Of a stretch of 64,000 bases of DNA, positions 34,939-43,676 are shown in pieces. Location of the stretch: NCBI RefSeq assembly GCF_000482325.1, contig NZ_KI535295.1:1481999-1545998 (forward strand), read 5' to 3'. The notes under the pieces are model-generated. The model was given only the letters and a program-made list of their open reading frames with translations, was not told the DNA's origin and made no database searches. A program made the translations under genes and the position numbers. The DNA comes from Bacillus sp. UNC438CL73TsuS30. GTDB lineage: Bacteria; Bacillota; Bacilli; Bacillales; Cytobacillaceae. Numbering within the stretch: position 1 is the stretch's first letter; each line of letters begins with the position of its first letter.

Positions 34939-35645
34939 TTAAAAATTGCACCCTATTCGGTAAGCTTCATCCAATAGAGTGGTGATATAAATCTCCTTTT
35001 CCCCTTGTTGGCTCTCATCAGAAAATTCCCCTAGCGTATTGTACATTAAATGTACTTTGGAATCTTGAACTCCGCAATATCCCGCCAATCCCACGTTCAG
35101 ATGGTGCTGCATCATCAAATGATAACTGCGTTTTTCAAATTGAACCTGAGTTACACCAAAAGACTTAAGTTGTTGGTGATATGCGTTAATACGCTATAAC
35201 AAAATTCATAAATATCACCAAGCACGTCCATTTTTTGCTTCCACATATGTTGCCTTAACATGTTGTAATAGTATGGAGCCTTTTCATAGTTGTCCTCTAC
35301 AAGGATTGATAAGTAAGTACCTTCTGCTAAATGCTGAGGGTGAAATCCTTCGGGGACAATTGTCGGGTTGACCAAAAATATTAAAGAAGGATTTGTTTGC
35401 TCATTAAAGAACGTTGACTGTGTGAAAATAAAACCGGGTACTAAATTAAAATAGCTAATTTCATTAGAAAAGGGCAGAAAAACGCGATAATATTCCATCT
35501 CCAGCTCTTTATAAGTCAATATTTCAATAGGTTTAGAGAATATTTCGCTTGTCTTACACTGTTTAAGGAAAATTTGATTTTTCGGCTGTGATTGCATTGT
35601 TAAGAAATGGTTTCTTTTCGCCATAAGCTCATTTTGTAATGCCAT
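34939..35645 (-). pseudogene. Frameshifted MerR-type regulator remnant (effector-binding region)
   Basis: The first frame (35151-35645) starts MALQNELMAKRNHFLTMQSQ, a linker helix like that of MerR/BmrR regulators, followed by a GyrI-like effector-binding fold. It ends prematurely after HITNNLSLLV. A one-base shift near 35165 continues as LKSFGVTQVQFEKRSYHLMM and runs to a stop at 34939. Upstream, the opposite-frame stretch DKFNRLLAFNKLR (about 35650-35700) looks like the end of the DNA-binding domain with a stop inside. So the gene is broken at least twice. Confidence 0.5.
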
Positions 35646-35672
35646 GATTGCAGCTGGACTTATCGTAACTTA

Positions 35673-35985
35673 TTAAACGCAAGTAAACGATTGAATTTGT
35701 CTTAGGCTAATTCCGAAATTAACCCATCTACGTCCAGTCCAGCGATACCCAGAAACAGAGTGGCGGTGGCGATGTTGGTGGTCCCGCTTCTGGGGCATGC
35801 TGATCAGGCGGTGGTCCGGCTCCTGGAGCATGATGACCTGGTGGCGGAGCAGTCGGTGGCTGAAAGCCGCCAAATTGTCTTGGATCAAGAGTCGAATAGT
35901 AATCTGTTTGAATAGGAGTTGCAGATAGATAAGCATCTTGACTATTTGGAACGTTATAGTACAGATGTATATGATTTGGGTACAT
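35673..35985 (-). pseudogene. Proline-rich protein, frameshifted within the Pro tract
   Basis: Frame 1 starts MYPNHIHLYYNVPNSQDAYL (ATG 35985, GGGAG upstream) and runs through PPTAPPPGHHAPGAGPPPDQ. After SPPP it turns into LCFWVSLDWT and stops at 35728. In the other frame the DNA continues as SVSGYRWTGRRWVNFGISLR, ending in QIQSFTCV at 35673. That ending is the recurrent C-terminus of Pro/Gly-rich Bacillus surface or coat-like proteins as I remember them. A one-base indel near 35765 therefore splits one gene. Confidence 0.55.
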
Positions 35986-36208
35986 AAAATGCACTCCCTT
36001 ACAATTTATTTTCACATCATCCTATTCATTGGTTATTCACCTATTAACTTGTTCGAATAAAAATGTGTTTTTACCTATAAACAATCATTGGCCATTATGA
36101 TGTGCAAGGGCACACCCGAGAGCTTTGAGCGCGTAACGAAAGCATACAAGAGAAAATGAGAATACAATTTATAGGAGGCGGAGGCGGGTTATCCGTCTTC
36201 TGTTTCAT

Positions 36209-36400
36209 TCACAGGGAATTGTTATTCTTTCTTTGTTTAATTAAATGATAAATACCAGTTCCTAAGTAAAAAAGAAAGAAATAGCCAAAAAGAATGAGAG
36301 TAGGAATGGCATTAGGAAGTATTTTTATAAGGAAAATACCTATAACAAGACAAATAAATGAAGCAATAAAATTAATTTTATATTTTGGTATTCTTTTCAC
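36209..36400 (-). CDS. Small two-helix membrane protein
   Basis: A 63-residue protein starting at GTG 36400, with GGGGGTGAT 5-6 bases upstream. Two hydrophobic helices (about 10-26 and 30-52) lie between basic ends (MKRIPKYK and LIKQRKNNNSL). No family is recognised. The 36401-36658 gap holds a short coding-like frame near 36470 that I do not consider a gene. Confidence 0.5.
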   Translation of the reverse strand: MKRIPKYKINFIASFICLVIGIFLIKILPNAIPTLILFGYFFLFYLGTGIYHLIKQRKNNNSL

Positions 36401-36658
36401 AAAATCACCCCCAACTTATTTTACCATTATTTTCTTGGAGTGTGATGTTAGAGGTATTTATGAAAAGATGGACTTACACGATCGGATGATGCGTTTCTAC
36501 AAAAGTGAAGACTCATTTTACATTGTATCTGGCAGGTTACCAGATTGTCTCTAGGTATGCCCAAATATAATAAAGACGGGCTCCAATTTCCTATCGACGT
36601 GTACTATATAGTGTAATGTCAAATTAGCTTTCCATACATTTGAAAGGAAGTGGAAAAA

Positions 36659-36865
36659 ATGGATAATTCCTTACCAATATCGAATGCTTTACCAATATCG
36701 AATGCCTTACCCGCAAATGTTCTTCCCCAACCTCCATTGTCCTACTCCTATGCAGCTCCTGTTTATGCAAGCTGTTTTCCTACACAAGGATGCGGTAATT
36801 TTATACTCATAGTCGTTTTGTTTATTTTATTAATCATTGTTGGTGCAGTTTGTTTCTGTGGTTAA
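36659..36865 (+). CDS. YjcZ-like micro-protein with an extended Pro-rich head
   Basis: A 68-residue protein whose C-terminus is the YjcZ-family helix [19 protein letters not shown]. The head (1-45) is unusual for the family: two LPISNA repeats, then a Pro/Tyr-rich stretch with two Cys (ASCFPTQGC). GAAAGGAAG precedes ATG 36659. A perfect terminator follows. It is likely a sporulation membrane protein. Confidence 0.72.
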   Translation: MDNSLPISNALPISNALPANVLPQPPLSYSYAAPVYASCFPTQGCGNFILIVVLFILLIIVGAVCFCG

Positions 36866-36886
36866 AAGCTGTGACTGTATTGATTA

Positions 36887-36923
36887 AATAATCCTCATCC
36901 TTACTCCGGATGAGGATTATTTT
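36887..36923 (+). terminator. Strong terminator after the YjcZ-like gene
   Basis: A 14-bp perfect stem AATAATCCTCATCC / GGATGAGGATTATT, then TT. Confidence 0.85.
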
Positions 36924-37098
36924 CCTTAAACTTATACAAGTTTTTCTTGATATGAACAAGAATTGCCGTTAAAGAAGAATGAAGGAGTTGCTTCTTCGTT
37001 CTTGTCGCTTTGCAAATTACATCATGATAGAACGCTTACGCTCAGCTTAAAAAGAACAGAGATTCTTAATGCTATTTGGTTATGTTATTTCAATTTTA

Positions 37099-37326
37099 CT
37101 ATTTTTCACGATCGTCTAACCATTTATCAAATTTAGATTCAAAGTTTTTCCTTTCCTCAATTGACATTATAAAAGGAGATATGACCATATAACCCAAGAT
37201 TCCTGCTGTTATAGAAAAAAAGAAATTTGCCATAAAGTCCATATCTTTTTGCCAAAGAAATAAAAATCCGAATACAATAACTCCTATAAAAACACTTAAA
37301 ATTCCTTTTAGAATAGCTTTATTCAA
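37099..37326 (-). CDS. Small membrane protein
   Basis: A 75-residue protein starting at TTG 37326 behind GGGGGTG. Two hydrophobic helices (about 5-22 and 32-54) are followed by a charged tail (EERKNFESKFDKWLDDREK). No family is recognised. It stands alone next to the replication cassette. Confidence 0.5.
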   Translation of the reverse strand: MNKAILKGILSVFIGVIVFGFLFLWQKDMDFMANFFFSITAGILGYMVISPFIMSIEERKNFESKFDKWLDDREK

Positions 37327-37553
37327 TGTAACACCCCCAATGTATTAATAAAATCTTTTATTTTTCTTCCCATCAATTAACAGTATATATAAATTGCTTT
37401 CTTGCCAGATACCTACATATTCTCCACAAAAGAAATTGTGATTCTTTTGTCACTAAATATTCACATCTTTATAAAAACCATATGTCCGTTTTCTTCATGG
37501 AACTTTATATATTCAATGAAGGATTTTTTTATCGAGAAGGGACAGTGGTTAAA

Positions 37554-38549
37554 ATGGCAAAATATAGAATGGTGCGTACCGATTTTTGGAAGAATCCGAT
37601 TGTTCTAGAGGAGATGACCCCAGAAGATAAATATTTTTATCTCTATCTTCTTACAAATCCCCAAACCACTCAAATTGGAATCTATAAAATTACGAAAAAA
37701 CAAATGGCTTTTGATTTAGGCTATTCGATTGAGAGTGTTCACTCGTTAATGGATCGCTTCATCCATCATCACAAGTTCATTTGCTACAATCCTGAAACAA
37801 GAGAACTCGCCATTAAAAACTGGTGGAAAGATAACTTGGATAAAGGCGGGAAACCCGTTATGGATTGTATTTTCTCCGAACTAAAAGATGTAGAGGATCC
37901 CTCGCTTATTCGATATGTTTCGAGTGCCATTCAGAAGCTGGAAATTCGCAGCCTGTATGATTCATTTTGTGAACATGAGGAGATGTTTCTCAACAAGGAA
38001 GATACAGATCTATTTGAAAACGATACATATAAAACGGAATGTGAAGAAGTTGACGATACGTTCCCGATTCGCCATACGATACGTGGGCAAAAAGAAAAAG
38101 AAAAAGAAAAAGAAAAACAACAACAAACAGATTTCGATCACAATCTAGAAAATAATCCAGAAATAGAAAATCTCTTACAGAGAAATAAAAAATCAAAAGA
38201 TGTGAAAGAAATTATTCAGTTTTGGGATGATAATGGGTTTGGATTTTCAAACGTGAATGCAAAAGAGCAGTTGTTGTCGTGGTTAGATGATTCTAGCTTC
38301 ATGCAGCCAAAAGAGATGATTTTAAAAGCAATGAATATTGCCTGTGCGAATAACAAACGGAAGTTGAACTATATTGTGGGGATTCTGAAGAACTGGGAAA
38401 ATGAATCTTTACTGACCGTAGCAGAAGTTGAAACTGATCAGGAGAAGCAAAAGCCTGCACCAAAGCATAGGAAATCAACTGAATCATCTCCTTCTGGAAG
38501 AGATATTCCAAGAGGATTTGAACTTGATCTGACAGCAGGTGAAGAGTGA
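37554..38549 (+). CDS. DnaD-domain replication initiator, phage/plasmid type
   Basis: A 331-residue protein. Residues 1-130 form a winged-helix initiator-like domain beginning MAKYRMVRTDFWKNP with LTPEDKYFYLYLLTNP-like spacing, as in phage replication proteins. The linker has a KEKEKEKEKQQQ run. The C-terminal domain (about 195-285, VKEIIQFWDDNGFGF and LNYIVGILKNWE) is a DnaD/DnaB_2 helical domain that recruits helicase loaders. GAAGGGA lies upstream of ATG 37554; the longer in-frame version starting at 37482 is less well supported. It overlaps the next gene's start by one base and so is translationally coupled. Confidence 0.82.
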   Translation: MAKYRMVRTDFWKNPIVLEEMTPEDKYFYLYLLTNPQTTQIGIYKITKKQMAFDLGYSIESVHSLMDRFIHHHKFICYNPETRELAIKNWWKDNLDKGGKPVMDCIFSELKDVEDPSLIRYVSSAIQKLEIRSLYDSFCEHEEMFLNKEDTDLFENDTYKTECEEVDDTFPIRHTIRGQKEKEKEKEKQQQTDFDHNLENNPEIENLLQRNKKSKDVKEIIQFWDDNGFGFSNVNAKEQLLSWLDDSSFMQPKEMILKAMNIACANNKRKLNYIVGILKNWENESLLTVAEVETDQEKQKPAPKHRKSTESSPSGRDIPRGFELDLTAGEE

Positions 38550-39793
38550 TGAGTATGGCAGAAAAGGCGTTTTTAGGAAGTTTGATGAAGGCGGAATACT
38601 TACTCAAGGATACAGTGATTCAGCCTGAACAGCTAGAAAGTACACGGCATAAAGAATTAATGCGAAGGATGGTAGAGTTTAAGCGTGCTGGCAAGAATAT
38701 TGATTTAATTTCCTTAACCACCTTATCTGACCTCGATTCTGTAGGTGGAATGTCTTACCTTTCGGAACTGTTATCGTTTGCGGATCTAGAGAAATTTGAT
38801 AGTACAGAGAAACTCATTCTTGATCAGTGGAAGGAACGGGAAAAGAGAAACATCTTAACGGTTGCAGCCACGAACGATTGGGAAATTGCGAAAGTAATCG
38901 CCGAATTGGATAAGATTAACCAAATGAAGCTGGACGATCACACGTCCTTACAACAAGCGATGTCCATCATTTATGAGGCACCCTGGGAAGATCAACCAAC
39001 GTTGAAAACTGTCTCAACGGGTATCAAAAAGTTGGATGAAGTGACAGGAGGCTTTCAGGACGGGGAAGTGACGATTCTAGCGGCAAGACCCTCGATGGGA
39101 AAAACCGATGTAATGCTTCATTTTGCAAAAATGTCGGGTTGGGCTGGATATTTGCCTCTCGTCTTTTCCTTAGAAATGCCCGAAAGACTGATCACCTCCC
39201 GATTAATCGCTTCAACCGGAGGCTTTAACCGTGCAAAAATGCGGGATCCGAAAAGAATGCTCAATCCTAATCAAAAGAATAAATGGTCGGATGTCATTGG
39301 GGACCTTACGGAAACCCATATGCAAATTTTTGATGGGGCTGGACAAACCATTGCCGAAATGAGAGCAAAAACACGAAAAATGATGCATCAATTTCCATAC
39401 AAGAAACCGATTCTGTTTATCGATTATCTAACGCTTATCCATTCTGGTCAATTTTTTGGCAGTAATTCCCATTTACAAGTGACGAAAATATCTAAATCCC
39501 TTAAAGCGATGGCGAAGGATTTTAATTGCCCCGTCATTTGTTTGGCGCAGTTAAATCGATCGGTGGAATCAAGAGCCAATAAACGGCCGATGATGTCTGA
39601 TATTCGGGAATCAGGCAGTGTGGAACAGGATGCCGATGTGATTCTGTTCTTGTATCGCGAAGCCTATTATGACAAGGAATCTGAGGATCATTCCCTTGAA
39701 ATCATTGTTTCTAAGAATCGAAATGGTCCAGTTGGAACCATTCCAGTGAATTACAATGAGCATACGGGAAAGATTGAGGAGCAAAAGGAATAG
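38549..39793 (+). CDS. DnaB-like replicative helicase, phage type
   Basis: A 414-residue helicase. The short N-terminal domain (1-100) matches DnaB N-termini (EKAFLGSLMKAEYLL). The RecA-like core has Walker A ARPSMGKTD, Walker B ILFIDYLTLI, and the motif DIRESGSVEQDADVILFLYR typical of DnaB hexamer helicases. It is shorter than the chromosomal DnaC/DnaB (about 450). ATG 38549 overlaps the TGA of the DnaD-like gene. The pair would serve to open an origin in a phage or mobile element, but the rest of such an element is not seen here. Confidence 0.87.
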   Translation: MSMAEKAFLGSLMKAEYLLKDTVIQPEQLESTRHKELMRRMVEFKRAGKNIDLISLTTLSDLDSVGGMSYLSELLSFADLEKFDSTEKLILDQWKEREKRNILTVAATNDWEIAKVIAELDKINQMKLDDHTSLQQAMSIIYEAPWEDQPTLKTVSTGIKKLDEVTGGFQDGEVTILAARPSMGKTDVMLHFAKMSGWAGYLPLVFSLEMPERLITSRLIASTGGFNRAKMRDPKRMLNPNQKNKWSDVIGDLTETHMQIFDGAGQTIAEMRAKTRKMMHQFPYKKPILFIDYLTLIHSGQFFGSNSHLQVTKISKSLKAMAKDFNCPVICLAQLNRSVESRANKRPMMSDIRESGSVEQDADVILFLYREAYYDKESEDHSLEIIVSKNRNGPVGTIPVNYNEHTGKIEEQKE

Positions 39794-39850
39794 GGTGTTT
39801 CCGTTTCGGTCACGGAGTCAGGAACATAATCTAATATCGAGGTGTTAGCA

Positions 39851-40276
39851 GTGATTGTGGAAGAATTATATCAGGATTGTTTCCATTATGATGAATCCTC
39901 TTTGGCCTATTGCATCTACTATTTGTTAGAAGGGCAGAAAATTTCCTTAAAAGATGACATTTCAAAAATTGACCTCAATCAAGTGGATCATCAGAAGGTA
40001 GCGGAATTGATTCAACATAATTACTTAGGGATCCATAAAATGGGCATCTACTCATTGAAGATGAGCCAGAAGGATTTTGTCTTTATCTTTGCTAAAAGCG
40101 GACAAGAAGCAATCGATTTCTATACCAAAACCTTTCATCAAACTCCATTAAACTGTCACGAATATTCGCTAGATTTCCAGCTTGCTAGAGGCAAGGAGGT
40201 GATTTCGTTTCGGGACATGAAGAAGGATATGGAGAGTTTTCCTGCTATTGCGGGGTATTTTAAGAGGGAGGGGTGA
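39851..40276 (+). CDS. Hypothetical protein of the replication cassette
   Basis: A 141-residue soluble protein. GTG 39851 is preferred because GAGGTG lies 6 bases upstream; an in-frame GTG at 39842 overlaps that site. Acidic/aromatic sequence with YCIYYLLEGQKISL near residue 17. No family is recognised. It lies 57 bases after the helicase and is followed at once by a short truncated frame. Confidence 0.55.
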   Translation: MIVEELYQDCFHYDESSLAYCIYYLLEGQKISLKDDISKIDLNQVDHQKVAELIQHNYLGIHKMGIYSLKMSQKDFVFIFAKSGQEAIDFYTKTFHQTPLNCHEYSLDFQLARGKEVISFRDMKKDMESFPAIAGYFKREG

Positions 40277-40282
40277 GAAGGG

Positions 40283-40363
40283 ATGAGTGAGGGAACAACC
40301 CAAAATTTAGCTAAGAAATATTGGGTGACATCATGCCTGACCCACAGTGTGCTAAAGCGTTAA
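40283..40363 (+). pseudogene. Truncated start of a further cassette gene
   Basis: A 26-codon frame, MSEGTTQNLAKKYWVTSCLT, ends at TAA 40361. GGGAGGGG precedes it. It looks like the first part of a longer gene cut off where the MoxR region begins, so it may mark the edge of the old phage/plasmid insertion. Confidence 0.35.
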
Positions 40364-40456
40364 TGTAAAAAGTCATATTTTAAAAACGGCAGGTTGTTCA
40401 AAAGCCCCATGATATAATTGATTAAATAAAAAGATAAATTAATCAAGGAGAATCGA

Positions 40457-41524
40457 ATGAATTTAGGAAACAAAGTAACACAAAATCAATTAATGGAAGT
40501 GCTATTAAATGTAGCGGTCATCCGCCCAGTTTTTATCTGGGGAGCACCAGGCATCGGGAAGTCTTCACTTGTCGAAACATTCGCCGAACAAGTCGGCTTG
40601 CCCTGCGTATCACTTTTAGGCAGTCAGCTCGCACCAGAAGACATCATGGGTGTTCCGCAGATCCTCGAAGGAAAAACACGGTTTTGCCCGCCGAATATGA
40701 TCGCACGTGATGAGCCGTATTGTTTATTTCTTGACGAATTAAACGCTTGCTCACACGAAGTACAAAAATCTTTTTATAGCTTAATCCACGAACGTCGTGT
40801 TGGAGAGTACGAGCTTCCAAAAGGGTCGATCGTGATCGGTGCTGGAAACCGCGCACAAGACAGCGCCATTGTCAAAACGATGAGTTCCGCGCTCATCAAC
40901 CGTATGTTCCATGTGCAGCTCAACGTATCTCATAAAGAATGGATGGGATGGGCAATGGGAAGCGGTATTCATCCGCTGGTCATTGAATACTTGCAAGTGC
41001 GACCAGACCAATTATGGGTGGAACCGCCGAAACACGAAGAACCATTCTCCACACCGCGCTCCTGGCATATGCTAAGCGATACGCTTCACTCTTGTGGAGA
41101 GGATATTTCAAATGAAATGGTGGGTATTTTGGCAGCAGGTTCGGTTTCACCGCAACATGCATCTCAGTTTAAAGCGTTTCACAAACAACTTCATTCCCGC
41201 TACGATTTAAACAAAATTTTAAATGGCGAAATGAAGTTTCCAAGTGAAGCGAAAGATCGTGACGTGCTTTATTTCCTTGCCCAATCTTTCCGGGCACAGA
41301 TCTTAAAAGAACTGCCGCAGGAAAAAGATGATGTAAATGGCGCACAGCGACAGTTCGCACATCAAGCAAAAGCGCTTATTAAAGATTTAGCAAGCATCAG
41401 CCACGAGATGGCGCAAATGGTTGTGTCGCAACAAGAGGATGCAAAAAGCCTTCCAGACTGGTTCATGGTCGAAATCATCCGCGACCTGCCACGACTCGTC
41501 AAACGAGAGGAAAAAGTGAAATGA
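40457..41524 (+). CDS. MoxR-like AAA+ ATPase
   Basis: A 355-residue AAA+ ATPase. Walker A GAPGIGKSS (residues 29-37), Walker B CLFLDELNA (89-97), sensor 1 GAGNRAQD (128-135), and an arginine finger in MSSALINRM (142-150) are all intact. MoxR proteins work as chaperones with von Willebrand A (VWA) partners to insert metals or assemble complexes. The stop overlaps the ATG of the VWA protein next door by four bases, which strongly suggests coupling. AAGGAG lies about 7 bases before the ATG. Base composition is noticeably richer in GC than the neighbouring genes, so the module may have been acquired. Confidence 0.85.
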   Translation: MNLGNKVTQNQLMEVLLNVAVIRPVFIWGAPGIGKSSLVETFAEQVGLPCVSLLGSQLAPEDIMGVPQILEGKTRFCPPNMIARDEPYCLFLDELNACSHEVQKSFYSLIHERRVGEYELPKGSIVIGAGNRAQDSAIVKTMSSALINRMFHVQLNVSHKEWMGWAMGSGIHPLVIEYLQVRPDQLWVEPPKHEEPFSTPRSWHMLSDTLHSCGEDISNEMVGILAAGSVSPQHASQFKAFHKQLHSRYDLNKILNGEMKFPSEAKDRDVLYFLAQSFRAQILKELPQEKDDVNGAQRQFAHQAKALIKDLASISHEMAQMVVSQQEDAKSLPDWFMVEIIRDLPRLVKREEKVK

Positions 41525-43320
41525 GTAAAAACAAAGGTACGCTAAATATAGCGCAGAGAAATTATGAAGCGGGATATGAGATGATCAAACATCATCCCAT
41601 GTTCTCCCCGCTTGTCACGCACGCCTATTTTTATCGAAATGAAAGTGGCAATTTATGTCCGGAGGACGGATGGGCAGTGGTGACGAAAGGAGGGACGATA
41701 CACGTTCATCCAAAGCGAAAAGCGTCATCTGAAGAGTGGGCTTACGTGCTTGCTCACTGCCTACTGCACCTGGGTTTCGGTCATTTTAAAGAAAAAGAAC
41801 AACCTTCCCTATGGAATATCGCATGTGATGCGTTTGTGGCAAAATTCTTGTCCGATATGAAACTCGGCCAAGTGCCACATGAACTCCAAAACGGAATAGA
41901 CATTCAGGCAAAAAATGAAGAACAGCTCTATCAAAAGATGTTGGAGCGAGGCATTCCGGAGCAACTCAAATATTTTGGAACCGGCGGCACCTTTAAAACC
42001 GATATGGTATTTCAGGAAAATGAATACCGCTGGGGAGGCAAAATCGATTGGGAAGGCTGCTTTGGGAAAGGTTTGACACTGGCTGTATCAAGCGCAGTCG
42101 ATGTCGCAAGCGGTCATGCAAACTTTTTAGGTGAAACAACCGGTAAACTAACCGATCCACAAAAAGCAAGAAGCTGGTTCATTGATTCTTATCCGCTTTT
42201 AGGTTCACTTGCAGCGGATTTTAAAATCATTGAGGATGTCCTCCTGTGCACACGACTTGATATCTCGATTGCTGCAATCGATGTTATTCATAAAGAAATT
42301 TACATCAATCCAGCAGCAGGTTTATCTTATGAGGAATGTAAATTCATCATCGCACATGAGCTATTGCACGCAGGTCTTTGCCATCATGAAAGACGCCAGG
42401 GACGAGATCCTTATTACTGGAACGTTGCCTGCGATTACGTCATCAACCAATGGCTAGTGGAGATGCAAATTGGAGATTTTCCGAAAATCGGTGGGCTTTT
42501 GGATCCAGCATTAAAGGGAATGTCCTCTGAGAGCATTTACGATAAAATTGTCACCGATATGCGCACATACCGAAAACTACATACATTCCGTGGTATTGGC
42601 GGTAGCGACATTATTGACGAGGGGAATGCCGCTTTCTGGGATCAAAGAAATGGCATGAGCTTAGAAGATTTTTATAAAAGCTGCCTCTCACAAGGGCTTA
42701 TTTATCACCAGGAACAAATGAGAGGGACGCTCCCTTCAGGATTAATCGAGGAAATAAAGGCTCTTGCCATGCCGCCGATTAAATGGGATGTAGAACTCGC
42801 GAAATGGTTTGACCATCATTTTCAGCCTGTTGAAAAAAGAAGGACTTATGCAAGGCTTTCACGCAGACAATCCTCCACGCCGGATATCCCTCGCCCAACT
42901 TATGTAGATGTCGGCGGAGATGAACACGGCAGAACATTCGGAGTTGTGCTGGATACATCAGGTTCAATGGACAAAAAACTCCTTGCAAAAGCACTTGGAA
43001 CGATTGCCAGCTATTGCGCATCCCGTGATGTACCAGCGGTTCGAGTGGTGTTTTGCGACGCAGCACCTTATGATGCTGGATATATGCCGGTGGAACAAAT
43101 TGCGGAATCTGTGAAAGTAAAGGGAAGAGGTGGAACGGTTCTGCAGCCGGGAATCGACTTAATCCTAAATGCAAAAGACTTCCCGAAAAATGGTCCAATA
43201 CTGATCATTACCGATGGGTATTGCGAACGTTTAGTGATAAAAAGGAAACATGCATTCCTTTTGCCAAAATGCAACCATTTGCCGTTTGTACCAAAAGGAG
43301 AGGTGTTTCGAATCGATTAA
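41521..43320 (+). CDS. Double metallopeptidase-like (DUF2201-type) plus VWA protein
   Basis: A 599-residue protein with a duplicated N-terminal module. Copy 1 has LAHCLLHLGFGHF (about 77-89), followed by NIACD; copy 2 has IAHELLHAGLCHH (277-289) followed by NVACDYVINQW. Copy 2 keeps a perfect HExxH zinc motif; copy 1 has Cys instead of the catalytic Glu (H79-C-x-x-H83). The C-terminal domain (about 470-599) is a VWA-like fold with the MIDAS motif DTSGSMD (478-484). In DUF2201 families the VWA and peptidase-like domains occur together and accompany MoxR ATPases. The first copy is probably non-catalytic. This may be a metal-dependent client-binding or assembly partner. Confidence 0.8.
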   Translation: MSKNKGTLNIAQRNYEAGYEMIKHHPMFSPLVTHAYFYRNESGNLCPEDGWAVVTKGGTIHVHPKRKASSEEWAYVLAHCLLHLGFGHFKEKEQPSLWNIACDAFVAKFLSDMKLGQVPHELQNGIDIQAKNEEQLYQKMLERGIPEQLKYFGTGGTFKTDMVFQENEYRWGGKIDWEGCFGKGLTLAVSSAVDVASGHANFLGETTGKLTDPQKARSWFIDSYPLLGSLAADFKIIEDVLLCTRLDISIAAIDVIHKEIYINPAAGLSYEECKFIIAHELLHAGLCHHERRQGRDPYYWNVACDYVINQWLVEMQIGDFPKIGGLLDPALKGMSSESIYDKIVTDMRTYRKLHTFRGIGGSDIIDEGNAAFWDQRNGMSLEDFYKSCLSQGLIYHQEQMRGTLPSGLIEEIKALAMPPIKWDVELAKWFDHHFQPVEKRRTYARLSRRQSSTPDIPRPTYVDVGGDEHGRTFGVVLDTSGSMDKKLLAKALGTIASYCASRDVPAVRVVFCDAAPYDAGYMPVEQIAESVKVKGRGGTVLQPGIDLILNAKDFPKNGPILIITDGYCERLVIKRKHAFLLPKCNHLPFVPKGEVFRID

Positions 43321-43590
43321 GTGCATGTATTTAGTTTTAATAAGCTTCCATGCGCATAAGGGCAAGAAGCAAGGGATGTTTTTGACAAGAAAAAGAAAGA
43401 TGCTTGTTATATTTTTTACCAAGACAAATTTATTAGAAATCAAAAAATTTTTATAACATCATTTCATTATTAGTTTTTTTCTATTATACTCTATGTATCA
43501 GGCTATGATACTTCTTCCTTCTACAACTCATTGGATAAAAAGCAGAGGTATCGCTTTCCTGTTTATAATTATTTAAGAGAAAAATCATTA
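43321..43590 (+). other. Intergenic between the VWA and TerD-like genes
   Basis: No gene with a plausible start. It is AT-rich, with a possible -10 TATAAT further on at 43645-43650. Confidence 0.4.
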
Positions 43591-43632
43591 GAAAAAATCA
43601 GGCTGTGAGAAATCTCGGTTACCTGATTTTTT
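43591..43632 (+). terminator. Terminator between the VWA gene and the TerD-like gene
   Basis: AAAAAATCAGG ... CCTGATTTTTTT with an inner GTGAG/CTCG pairing. It could terminate the MoxR-VWA transcript. Confidence 0.75.
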
Positions 43633-43676
43633 TATTTTTTTATATATAATGAATTCAAGATTGGAAGCTGATGGGG

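Noticed and set aside
36294..36554. 86-codon plus-strand frame
   Set aside because: Its first half is antisense to the well-supported small membrane gene at 36209-36400; the remainder lacks a start with a ribosome binding site.
38071..38125. KEKEKEKEK run as a possible tandem-repeat locus or slippage site
   Set aside because: It is a short charged linker between two DnaD-protein domains, common in such proteins.
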